Shown one piece after another: positions 33,407 through 40,753 of a stretch of DNA of 64,000 nucleotides. The DNA is from Micromonospora sp045209745 (GTDB taxonomy: Bacteria; Actinomycetota; Actinomycetes; Mycobacteriales; Micromonosporaceae): assembly GCF_045209745.1 (NCBI RefSeq), contig NZ_CP109273.1:2108001-2172000 (forward strand), written 5' to 3'. The notes under the pieces were generated by a model. The model was given only the letters and a program-made list of their open reading frames with translations, ran no database searches and was not told the DNA's origin. The position numbers were made by a program, and so were the translations under genes. Positions within the stretch are counted from its first letter, which is position 1. The number at the start of each line of letters is the position of its first letter.

Positions 33407-35047
33407 GTGGGCAACGACTTCGTGGTCCCGGCCATCGTCGCGGTCACCCTGGTCACCGTCGGGATCGGCTTCTACGGACTGCGGCTGGCCAGGACCACGT
33501 CCGACTTCCTGGTCGCGTCCCGGGTGATCAGCCCGACGTGGAACGCCGCCGCCATCGGCGGGGAATACCTGTCGGCGGCGAGTTTCCTCGGCATCGCCGG
33601 GCTGGTCCTCAAGTACGGCGTGGACGTGCTCTGGTACCCGGTCGGGTTCGCCGCTGGTTACCTGGCCCTGCTGCTCTTCGTGGCGGCGCCGCTGCGCCGC
33701 TCCGGCGCGTTCACCCTGCCCGACTTCTGCGAGCTGCGGCTAGGGTCCCGCCGGCTCCGCATCCTGGCCACCGCGTTCGTGATCTTCATCGGTTGGCTGT
33801 ACCTGGTGCCGCAACTCCAGGGCGCCGGGCTGACCCTGGCCACGGTGACCGGCTCCCCGTACCCGCTCGGTGCCCTGCTGGTGGCCACCGTGGTCACCGC
33901 GAACGTGGCGCTGGGCGGGATGCGGGCGATCACCTTCGTGCAGGCATTCCAGTACTGGCTCAAGCTGACCGCGCTCGCCGTACCGGTGATCTTCCTGGCG
34001 CTGCAGTGGCAGGCCGACGGCCGCCCCGCGGTGACCCCGCCCGACGGGCCGACGTTCCGGGCCGCGACCACCGTCGTGGTCGAGCACCGCGCGACCCTCA
34101 CCCTGCCCGACGGCGACATCCGGGAGGTACGCCCCGGCGACGAGTTGACCTTCGCGGCCGGCGACCCGGTGCCGGAGGTGTCCGGAGCGGCCACCGACGC
34201 CAGCGACTGGCTGCTGCCCAGCGCCGTGGGCGACGACGACCGAGGGCTGTTCGCCACGTACTCGCTGATCCTGGCCACGTTCCTGGGCACCATGGGCCTG
34301 CCGCACGTGCTGGTCCGCTTCTACACCAACCCGGACGGCGCGGCGGCACGCCGGACCACCCTGGTCGTGCTGGCCCTGGTCGGCGTCTTCTACCTGCTGC
34401 CCACCCTGTACGGGGTGCTCGGCCGGATCTACACCCCGCAACTGCTGGTCAGCGGGCAGACCGACGCGGTGGTGGTGTTACTGCCCGGTGCGGCCCTCGG
34501 CGACGGGACAGTCGGGCGACTGCTCGCCGCACTGGTCTCGGCGGGCGCGTTCGCGGCCTTCCTCTCCACCTCGTCCGGGCTGCTGACCAGCGTCGCCGGC
34601 GTGATCTCGACGGATGTGCTCGGCCGAGGGTCGGTGCGGGGCTTCCGGCTGGCCACGGTGATCGCCGGAGCTGTGCCGACGATGCTGGCGCTGCACGTCT
34701 CCGGACTTGACGTGTCGCAGGTCGTCGGGCTGGCCTTCGCGGTCGCCGCGTCGAGCTTCTGCCCACTGCTGGTGCTCGGCATCTGGTGGCGGGGGCTGAC
34801 CGATCTGGGCGCCGCCGCCGGGGTGCTGGTCGGTGGCGGGGCAGCGATCGGCGCGGTGGTGGTGACCGTGCTCGGCCCGCCGCTGTCCGGCTGGCCGGCC
34901 ACACTCACCGCGCAGCCGGCAGCCTGGACAGTCCCGTTGGCCTTCACCGTGATGGTCGCGGTGTCGATGGCGACCCGCCGTCGTGCCCCAGCCGACGTCG
35001 CCGCCACCATGCTGCGCCTGCACACCCCCGAAGCGCTCAGGTTGTAG
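33407..35047 (+). CDS. Sodium:solute symporter (SSS family), monocarboxylate/acetate-permease-like
   Basis: The 546-residue transporter has about 13 membrane helices and SSS motifs: GGEYLSAASFLGIAGLVLKYG, VPQLQGAGLTLATVTG, GGMRAITFVQAFQYWLKL, LGTMGLPHVLVRFYT and AFLSTSSGLLTSVAGVISTDVL. It is a paralogue of the ActP-like protein at 38972. It carries a longer hydrophilic insertion of about 75 residues (around 205-285) after helix 6, rich in beta-strand-like valines and acidic residues, absent from the paralogue. The substrate is inferred to be a short carboxylate. GTG 33407. Confidence 0.88.
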   Translation: MGNDFVVPAIVAVTLVTVGIGFYGLRLARTTSDFLVASRVISPTWNAAAIGGEYLSAASFLGIAGLVLKYGVDVLWYPVGFAAGYLALLLFVAAPLRRSGAFTLPDFCELRLGSRRLRILATAFVIFIGWLYLVPQLQGAGLTLATVTGSPYPLGALLVATVVTANVALGGMRAITFVQAFQYWLKLTALAVPVIFLALQWQADGRPAVTPPDGPTFRAATTVVVEHRATLTLPDGDIREVRPGDELTFAAGDPVPEVSGAATDASDWLLPSAVGDDDRGLFATYSLILATFLGTMGLPHVLVRFYTNPDGAAARRTTLVVLALVGVFYLLPTLYGVLGRIYTPQLLVSGQTDAVVVLLPGAALGDGTVGRLLAALVSAGAFAAFLSTSSGLLTSVAGVISTDVLGRGSVRGFRLATVIAGAVPTMLALHVSGLDVSQVVGLAFAVAASSFCPLLVLGIWWRGLTDLGAAAGVLVGGGAAIGAVVVTVLGPPLSGWPATLTAQPAAWTVPLAFTVMVAVSMATRRRAPADVAATMLRLHTPEALRL

Positions 35048-35161
35048 TGATCACGGGGGCGCGTACGCGGGACAGCCGCTCCGCTGTCCCGGCCGGCTGG
35101 CTCAGCAGTTCCGAGAATGAAACGGACTCCAAGGGCATCGACATGACATCAGCACTACTTC

Positions 35162-35200
35162 AGAAGTCGGGGTGGTCGCCAAGAAGTCGGGGTGGTCGCC
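35162..35200 (+). repeat. Two tandem copies of a 20-bp unit
   Basis: AGAAGTCGGGGTGGTCGCC occurs at 35162-35180 and again at 35182-35200, in the 233-base gap before the ABC operon. Apart from this and the promoter the gap shows nothing coding. Confidence 0.8.
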
Positions 35201-35230
35201 GGGACCTCCGTCTCCAGGATGATCGCGGGT

Positions 35231-35274
35231 CCGTCCGCCGCCGGACGGCGGAACTGCCGATCGACGGATAACGT
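35231..35274 (+). promoter_or_regulatory. Promoter region of the ABC exporter operon
   Basis: TAACGT (35269-35274) lies 6 nt before ATG 35281, giving a leaderless start. A CCGTCCG-N4-CGGACGG dyad (35231-35248) sits where an upstream activator or a -35-blocking repressor could bind. Confidence 0.5.
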
Positions 35275-35280
35275 CGGCGC

Positions 35281-36045
35281 ATGACTGTTGAGCACCCCGC
35301 GCTCGCACTGCGTGGCCTGGCCAAGCGGTTCGACGGCACGATCGCGGTGGCCGGCGTCGACCTGGACGTCCCCGCCGGCTCCTTCTACGGCCTGCTCGGT
35401 CCGAACGGCGCCGGCAAGACCACCACCCTGTCGATGGCGGTCGGGCTGTTGCGGCCGGACGCCGGTTCGGCCTGGGTGCTCGGGCACGACGTCTGGCGGG
35501 ACCCGGTCACCGCCAAGCGGCTGCTCGGCGTGATGCCTGACGGGGTCCGCCTGTTCGACCGGCTGACCGGGGCGGAGCTGCTGGCGTACAACGGGTTGTT
35601 GCGGGGAATGGACCCGGCGGTGGTCGACCAGCGGGCTGCGGAGCTGCTGGACGTGCTGGCGCTCGGCGACGCCGGTCGGACGCTGGTGGTGGACTACTCG
35701 GCGGGCATGAAGAAGAAGATCGGCCTGGCCTGCGCGCTGCTGCACGGCCCTCGGGTGCTGGTGTTGGACGAGCCGTTCGAGGCGGTCGACCCGGTCTCCG
35801 CCGCGCTGATCCGGGGCATCCTCACCAGGTACGCGGCCGGCGGCGGCACGGTGGTCTTCTCCAGTCACGTGATGGAGGTCGTCGAGCGGCTCTGCTCGCA
35901 CGTGGCCATCCTGGCCGGTGGCACCATCAAGCGGGTCGGGACGATCGGCGAGGTCCGCGGCGACCGCTCGTTGGAGCAAGTCTTCGTCGAGGTGGTCGGC
36001 GGACGCACCGCGACCGGCGATGAGTTGTCATGGCTCTCCCGGTGA
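35281..36045 (+). CDS. ABC transporter ATP-binding protein
   Basis: The 254-residue ATPase has Walker A GPNGAGKTT, Q-loop region, the signature YSAGMKKK (a relaxed form of LSGGQ, common in this ABC-2 subfamily), Walker B VLVLDEPFE and the switch histidine SSHVMEVVERL. The permease gene overlaps its end by 16 bases. Together they form an ABC-2-type exporter; the cargo is not known. The start is leaderless (see promoter). Confidence 0.92.
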   Translation: MTVEHPALALRGLAKRFDGTIAVAGVDLDVPAGSFYGLLGPNGAGKTTTLSMAVGLLRPDAGSAWVLGHDVWRDPVTAKRLLGVMPDGVRLFDRLTGAELLAYNGLLRGMDPAVVDQRAAELLDVLALGDAGRTLVVDYSAGMKKKIGLACALLHGPRVLVLDEPFEAVDPVSAALIRGILTRYAAGGGTVVFSSHVMEVVERLCSHVAILAGGTIKRVGTIGEVRGDRSLEQVFVEVVGGRTATGDELSWLSR

Positions 36046-37733
36046 GCGCGACCGTCACACCCGCGGCACCCGTGCGTTCGGTCTCCGCTCGGCACTTCGT
36101 GCGGCTCAAGCTGCGGGTGATGGGCAACAACTTCCGGGGCCAGGGCTGGCGGATCGCCCTGTTCATCGGTGGTGGGCTGGTCGGGCTCTGGTTCGCCGTC
36201 GGTGGCTTCTTTCTCTTTGCCGCGCCCGGCCTGACGGGCAACGGCCAGTACGCGGTGCTGGTCGCGGCTGCGGGTGGCGGGCTGCTGGTGCTCGGCTGGC
36301 TACTCCTGCCGCTGGTCTTCTTCGGTGTGGACGAGACTCTGGACCCGGCCCGGTTCGCGCTGCTGCCGCTGCCCCGCCGCACATTGGTGACCGGCCTGTT
36401 CGCCGCGGCTCTGATCAGCGTGCCGGTGCTGGCGGTGCTGGTCGCGTCGTTCGGGCTGGTGTTCACCGCCCTGTCTCTGGGCGGTTGGTCGGCGGGGTTG
36501 GTCGCCGCCGTCGGCGTGATCGCCGGGCTGCTGCTCTGCGTGGCTGCCAGCCGGGCGGTGACCAGCGCCTTCGCCACCATGCTGCGTTCCCGCCGGGTAC
36601 GCGACCTGGCGGCCGTGCTGCTGGCGGTGACCGCCGCGCTGCTCGGCCCGTTGCAGGTCTTCGGCCTCGCCGCGTTGCAGGACGCGGACTGGACCCGGCT
36701 GACCGGCGTGGCGACCGTGATCGGCTGGACGCCGTTCGGCGCACCGTGGACCGCCGGCATCGACGTGGCCCAGGGGCGGGTCTGGGCCGCGCCGATCAAG
36801 TTGCTGATCACGGTGGTGGCACTCGGTGCCGTGCTGGTCTGGTGGTCGCGGTCGCTCGAGTCGGCGATGGTGGGTGCGGCGAGCACCGGTAAGGCCCCGA
36901 CGCGGCGCGGAGTTACGGGTGGCGCGGTCGCCCAACTGTTCCCCCGGGTCGCCGGCTGGGCCCGTCGGGACCGGTTCGGTGCCATGATCGCCCGGGAGGC
37001 CCGTTACTGGTGGCGGGACGCTCGCCGCCGGGCCAACCTGATCACGATCGCGGTGGTCGGCATCTTCGTGCCAGTGATGATCAACCTGGGCGGCGCGGGG
37101 TTCGCGGCCGGGGATGGGCCGGAACTGACGATGAGTGCCAGCGACAGCTCACCGGTCCTGGTCACCATCTCCATGCTCTTCGTGGGCGTGCTCGCCGCGG
37201 TCACCCTCGCCAACCAGTTCGGCTTCGACGGCAGCGCGTACGCCGCGAACGTGGTGGCCGGGGTGCCCGGCCGGGTCGAGCTGCGCGCGCGGATGACGGC
37301 CTTCTCGCTGTACGTGCTGCCGATGCTGGCCTTCGTCGCGGTGGTGCTGTCGTTGGTGCTCGGCCGACCGGGTTGGATCGGGCTCACGGCTGGCGGCCTG
37401 GCCGCCAGCTATGGTGCCGGGCTCGCGGTGAACAGCCTGGTCTCGGTGCTCGGGGCGTACTCGCTGCCGGAGACGAGCAACCCATTCGCCATGAACAGCG
37501 GTGCCGGCGTGGCCAAGGGGCTGCTCACCCTGCTGGCCATGTTCGCCTCGGCGGTCGCCGCAGTGCCGATGGTGGTGGCCGCGGCGCTGCTCGGTGACGC
37601 CTGGCTTTGGCTGGCTCTACCGGTCGGCGCGGCGTACGGGCTGGGGGCGGCGCTGCTGGGCGCGTACCTGGCCGGCGACGTGTTGGACCGGCGCCAGCCG
37701 GAGCTGCTGGCCACGGTCACCCCCCGCCGTTGA
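36030..37733 (+). CDS. ABC transporter permease
   Basis: The 567-residue protein has about 12-14 predicted membrane helices arranged as two similar halves and a cytoplasmic linker around residues 275-315 (KAPTRRGVTGGAVAQLFPRV). The first segment, VSARHFVRLKLRVMGNNFRG, is the typical start of this actinobacterial ABC-2 permease group. It overlaps the ATPase gene, and no other transporter component follows. Substrate unknown; heavy hydrophobicity and lack of a binding protein suggest export. Confidence 0.85.
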   Translation: MALPVSATVTPAAPVRSVSARHFVRLKLRVMGNNFRGQGWRIALFIGGGLVGLWFAVGGFFLFAAPGLTGNGQYAVLVAAAGGGLLVLGWLLLPLVFFGVDETLDPARFALLPLPRRTLVTGLFAAALISVPVLAVLVASFGLVFTALSLGGWSAGLVAAVGVIAGLLLCVAASRAVTSAFATMLRSRRVRDLAAVLLAVTAALLGPLQVFGLAALQDADWTRLTGVATVIGWTPFGAPWTAGIDVAQGRVWAAPIKLLITVVALGAVLVWWSRSLESAMVGAASTGKAPTRRGVTGGAVAQLFPRVAGWARRDRFGAMIAREARYWWRDARRRANLITIAVVGIFVPVMINLGGAGFAAGDGPELTMSASDSSPVLVTISMLFVGVLAAVTLANQFGFDGSAYAANVVAGVPGRVELRARMTAFSLYVLPMLAFVAVVLSLVLGRPGWIGLTAGGLAASYGAGLAVNSLVSVLGAYSLPETSNPFAMNSGAGVAKGLLTLLAMFASAVAAVPMVVAAALLGDAWLWLALPVGAAYGLGAALLGAYLAGDVLDRRQPELLATVTPRR

Positions 37734-37757
37734 CCAGCGGGGCACCCCCAACACCCC

Positions 37758-37821
37758 CGTTGATCTAGGGCAAATAGTCGTGATCCGAGATCCACTAGCA
37801 ACGATATGCCCTAGATCAACG
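37758..37821. repeat. Palindromic intergenic element, GATCTAGGGC family, copy B
   Basis: The arms CGTTGATCTAGGGCA and TGCCCTAGATCAACG are perfect 15-bp inverted repeats. The 34-base interior shares the ATnGTCGT...ACGATAT pattern with copy A at 20891-20948. C-runs lie to the left (CACCCCCAACACCCCC) and a long G-run to the right, so an extended cruciform can form. It lies 24 bases after the ABC permease stop. Confidence 0.85.
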
Positions 37822-37823
37822 AG

Positions 37824-37862
37824 GTGGGGGGGCGGGGGGGCGGGGGGAGGGCGGGCAGGGGG
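37824..37862 (+). other. G-tract with G-quadruplex potential
   Basis: Immediately after palindrome copy B come six runs of three to eight guanines separated by one to three bases. Such a tract could form a G-quadruplex on the plus strand about 60 bases before the start codon of the flavin-reductase-like gene. A similar G-rich tract follows copy A. Confidence 0.5.
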
Positions 37863-37919
37863 CGGCGCGCTGAGCTGCACTGGCGCTTCTTGGGTTGGGC
37901 GCGGGGGTGGGGCGGCACA

Positions 37920-38453
37920 ATGTTTCACGTGAATCATGAACCGGGTGCCGAGATCCACCACACCGATCCGTTCGCGGTGCCGACCGGGCAGCGGTCGCCG
38001 GTACGGCGCCTGCGTGGTCGGCTCGCCGCACCGGTGACCCTGTGGACGGCGCCTGGCCCGGCCGGGCTGACCGTCTCGTCCACGCTGGTGGCCGAGGGAG
38101 AACCGGACCGGCTGCTCGGGCTGATCGACCCCGAGTCCGACCTCTGGGCGGCCGTGGAGGAGTCGGGCCGGTTCGCGGTCGCGCCCCTCGGCCCGCCGCA
38201 CCGGCAACTCGCTGACCGGTTCGCCGGCCTCTTCCCCGCCCCCGGCGGGCTCTTCGCCACCGGTGCGTGGATCGACACGCCGTACGGTCCGGTCCCGGCG
38301 GACGCCGGCGGCTGGGCCGGGTGCCGACTGGACACTGCCCGGGAGTACGGCTGGGCACTGCTGGTGGAGGCCACCGTCGAGGCGGTCGACCTGGCCGAGG
38401 AGACCGCTCCGCTGCTGCACTATCGCGGTCGCTATCACGAGCTGCCGGGCTGA
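37920..38453 (+). CDS. Flavin-reductase-like (FMN-binding split-barrel) protein
   Basis: The 177-residue protein has the flavin reductase pattern: PVTLWTAPGPAGLTVSSTLVAEGEPDRLLGLI, then GRFAVAPLGPPHRQLADRFAG and a C-terminal LLHYRGRYHELPG. It probably binds FMN, but dehydrogenase partners are not adjacent. ATG 37920 gives an MFHVNHE N-terminus encoded by a parS-like palindrome; GTG 37929 would give a start inside it. There is no clear Shine-Dalgarno sequence. Confidence 0.7.
   Translation: MFHVNHEPGAEIHHTDPFAVPTGQRSPVRRLRGRLAAPVTLWTAPGPAGLTVSSTLVAEGEPDRLLGLIDPESDLWAAVEESGRFAVAPLGPPHRQLADRFAGLFPAPGGLFATGAWIDTPYGPVPADAGGWAGCRLDTAREYGWALLVEATVEAVDLAEETAPLLHYRGRYHELPG
37921..37936. other. parS-like ParB-binding site
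   Basis: TGTTTCACGTGAATCA matches the 16-bp consensus TGTTTCACGTGAAACA at 15 positions, including the whole central palindrome TTCACGTGAA. It overlaps the start of the flavin-reductase-like gene. ParB loads at such sites near the origin in actinobacteria. A single mismatch is usually tolerated, but binding is untested. Confidence 0.6.
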
Positions 38454-38486
38454 ACGGGCGGCCCGCCCAGACCAACCGGTGACCGG

Positions 38487-38502
38487 AGTGACCTGGGTCA
38501 CT
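38487..38502. promoter_or_regulatory. CRP/GlxR-like operator upstream of the acetate permease operon
   Basis: AGTGACCTGGGTCACT is a perfect dyad containing GTGA-N6-TCAC, the core of the CRP/GlxR site (TGTGA-N6-TCACA). A TACGGT -10 lies at 38581-38586, placing the dyad centre near -98 from the expected transcription start. Corynebacterial GlxR is known to bind this motif at carbon and acetate genes. Confidence 0.55.
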
Positions 38503-38628
38503 TGGCGCACCCAGCCAACCGCTCGGCGCATTCGCTGACCGGTGTCGATCGCAGCCTTCCTTGCCGGGAGTGCGCTCTTTTACGGTGCGCGAAACTCCTC
38601 TGATGCCTGCGAAGGTGGTGATCCACAG

Positions 38629-38994
38629 ATGTCCACGGACACACCCGCTCCGGCCGCTTCCCAGTCGGACAAGTACCTGGCCGTACAACGGTCGGACGAG
38701 TTCGCCGGGCTGCGGCGTGCGTTGCGCGGCTTTGTCTTCCCGATGACCGTCGCGTTCTTCCTGTGGTATGCGCTCTACGTCATTCTCTCCGCGTACGCCC
38801 GGGACTTCATGGGCACGAGACTGTTCGACAGCAACATCAACGTCGCGCTGGTCTTCGGCATGCTCCAGTTCGTCTCCACGTTCCTGATCGCCTGGCTCTA
38901 CTCCCGGTACGCGGACCGGAAGATCGACCCAATCGCCGACCGGATCCGCACCGAGATCGGGGAGGTGACCCATGAGCAGGGTCCTCGCGGTTGA
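38629..38994 (+). CDS. DUF485 family membrane protein
   Basis: The 121-residue protein has a short hydrophilic N-terminus and two membrane helices (FVFPMTVAFFLWYALYVILSAYA and INVALVFGMLQFVSTFLIAWLY) followed by SRYADRKIDPIADRI. This is the YjcH type that sits before actP in many bacteria. ATG 38629 has GAAGGTGG upstream. It overlaps the actP start by 23 bases, so the two are coupled. Confidence 0.9.
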   Translation: MSTDTPAPAASQSDKYLAVQRSDEFAGLRRALRGFVFPMTVAFFLWYALYVILSAYARDFMGTRLFDSNINVALVFGMLQFVSTFLIAWLYSRYADRKIDPIADRIRTEIGEVTHEQGPRG

Positions 38995-40663
38995 GACGTT
39001 CCTCGCGGCCGAGGCGGGCAACCACACCGCCCGCAACCTGACCATCACGCTCTTCCTGGTCTTCGTGGCGGTGACCCTGGGCATCACCATCTGGGCCAGC
39101 CGGCAGACCAAGACGGCGACCGACTTCTACGCGGGCGGCCGGTCCTTCACCGGATTCCAGAACGGCATGGCGATCGGTGGCGACTACATGTCGGCCGCCT
39201 CGTTCCTCGGTATCGCCGGCATCATCGCGCTCTACGGCTACGACGGCTTCCTCTACTCGATCGGCTTCCTGGTCGCGTGGCTGGTGGCCCTGCTGCTGGT
39301 CGCGGAGCTGCTGCGGAACTCGGGCCGGTACACGATGGCCGACGTGCTGGCCTTCCGGATGCGTCAGCGTCCGGTGCGTACGGCGGCGGCGGTCTCCACC
39401 ATCACGGTGTCGATCTTCTACCTGCTCGCGCAGATGGTGGGTGCCGGCGCGCTGGTCGCGCTGCTGCTCGGCATTCGGCCGGGGACGACCTTCCTCGGCA
39501 TGGACGCGGCCACCGCGAAGGTGGCCACCATCATCATGGTCGGCACCCTGATGATCATCTACGTCACCGTGGGCGGCATGAAGGGCACCACCTACGTACA
39601 GATCGTCAAGGCGTTCCTGCTCATGGGCGGCGCGCTGGTGATGACCGTGCTGGTGCTGGCGAAGTTCAACTTCAACCTGTCGGAGCTGCTCGGCCAGGCG
39701 GCCGAGGCCTCCGGCAAGGGCAGCGCGTTCCTCGAACCCGGGCTGCGGTACGGCGTCGAGGTCGCCGGCAACTCGACACAGACCTTCTACAACAAGGTCG
39801 ACCTGCTGTCCCTGGGTATCGCCCTGGTGCTCGGCACCGCCGGTCTGCCGCACATCCTGATCCGCTTCTACACCGTGCCGACCGCGAAGGCGGCCCGGAA
39901 GAGCGTGCTCTGGGCGATCGGCATCATCGGCACCTTCTACCTGCTCACCCTGGCCCTGGGCTTCGGTGCGGCGGCGCTGGTGGGCAACGAGGCGATCACC
40001 GCGCAGGACAAGGCCGGCAACACCGCCGCGCCGCAGTTGGCCGAGGCTCTCGGGATCGACTTCTTCGGCGGCGAACTCGGTGGGGCGGCTCTGCTGGCGA
40101 TCATCGCGGCGGTCGCCTTCGCCACCATCCTTGCCGTGGTCGCCGGGTTGACGCTGGCCTCTTCGTCCAGCCTGGCGCACGACTTCTACGCGAATGTCAT
40201 CAAGCGGGGTGAGGCGTCGGAGCGGCAGGAAGTGCGGGTCGCCCGGATCGCCGCCCTGGGGATCGGCGCGGTGTCGATCGTTCTGTCGATCTACGCGCAG
40301 AACCTCAACGTGGCGTTCCTGGTGGCGCTGGCCTTCGCGGTCGCCGCCTCGGGCAACCTGCCGGCGATCCTCTACAGCCTCTTCTGGCGGCGGTTCAACA
40401 CCTCCGGCGCGGTGTGGGCGATCTATGGCGGTCTGCTCGCGGCCGTACTGCTGGTGTTCTTCTCGCCGGTGGTCTCCGGTGCGCCGACCTCGATGTTCCC
40501 GGATCACGACTGGCAGTGGTTCCCGCTGTCGAACCCGGGCATCCTCTCCATCCCGTTCGGTTTCCTGTGCGGGTGGATCGGCACTGTCATCTCCAAGGAG
40601 CACGACGAGGACAAGTACGCGGAGCTGGAGGTGCGCGCCCTCACCGGCGCCGGCGCCCACTGA
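38972..40663 (+). CDS. actP: Cation/acetate symporter
   Basis: The 563-residue SSS transporter has about 13 helices and the motifs GGDYMSAASFLGIAGIIALYGYDG, AQMVGAGALVALLLGI, GGMKGTTYVQIVKAFLLMGG, GTAGLPHILIRFYTVPTAKAARKS and SSSSLAHDFYANVIKRG. With the DUF485 gene in front, this is the yjcH-actP arrangement, so acetate (perhaps also glycolate or pyruvate) import driven by Na+ or H+ is likely. GGGGAGGTG precedes ATG 38972. A CRP/GlxR-like site upstream suggests control by cAMP. A hairpin terminator follows. Confidence 0.9.
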   Translation: MSRVLAVETFLAAEAGNHTARNLTITLFLVFVAVTLGITIWASRQTKTATDFYAGGRSFTGFQNGMAIGGDYMSAASFLGIAGIIALYGYDGFLYSIGFLVAWLVALLLVAELLRNSGRYTMADVLAFRMRQRPVRTAAAVSTITVSIFYLLAQMVGAGALVALLLGIRPGTTFLGMDAATAKVATIIMVGTLMIIYVTVGGMKGTTYVQIVKAFLLMGGALVMTVLVLAKFNFNLSELLGQAAEASGKGSAFLEPGLRYGVEVAGNSTQTFYNKVDLLSLGIALVLGTAGLPHILIRFYTVPTAKAARKSVLWAIGIIGTFYLLTLALGFGAAALVGNEAITAQDKAGNTAAPQLAEALGIDFFGGELGGAALLAIIAAVAFATILAVVAGLTLASSSSLAHDFYANVIKRGEASERQEVRVARIAALGIGAVSIVLSIYAQNLNVAFLVALAFAVAASGNLPAILYSLFWRRFNTSGAVWAIYGGLLAAVLLVFFSPVVSGAPTSMFPDHDWQWFPLSNPGILSIPFGFLCGWIGTVISKEHDEDKYAELEVRALTGAGAH

Positions 40664-40680
40664 CCGCGGCACCTCTGAGG

Positions 40681-40721
40681 AGGGGTCCCCTGTTGACGCG
40701 CGACGTCCACAGGGGGCCCTT
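40681..40721 (+). terminator. Hairpin terminator after actP
   Basis: AGGGGTCCCCTGTTGAC (40681-40697) pairs with GTCCACAGGGGGCCCTT (40705-40721) with three mismatches or wobbles and a 7-nt loop. It is a variant of the GGGGCCCC-core hairpin found after other operons here. Confidence 0.7.
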
Positions 40722-40753
40722 CCGCAATTTCGGGGGTCGGTAGGCTGAGCGGT

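Noticed and set aside
37758..37821. Simple transcription terminator only
   Set aside because: It could terminate the ABC operon, but the shared core and flanks with the copy at 20891-20948 indicate a repeated element beyond a terminator.
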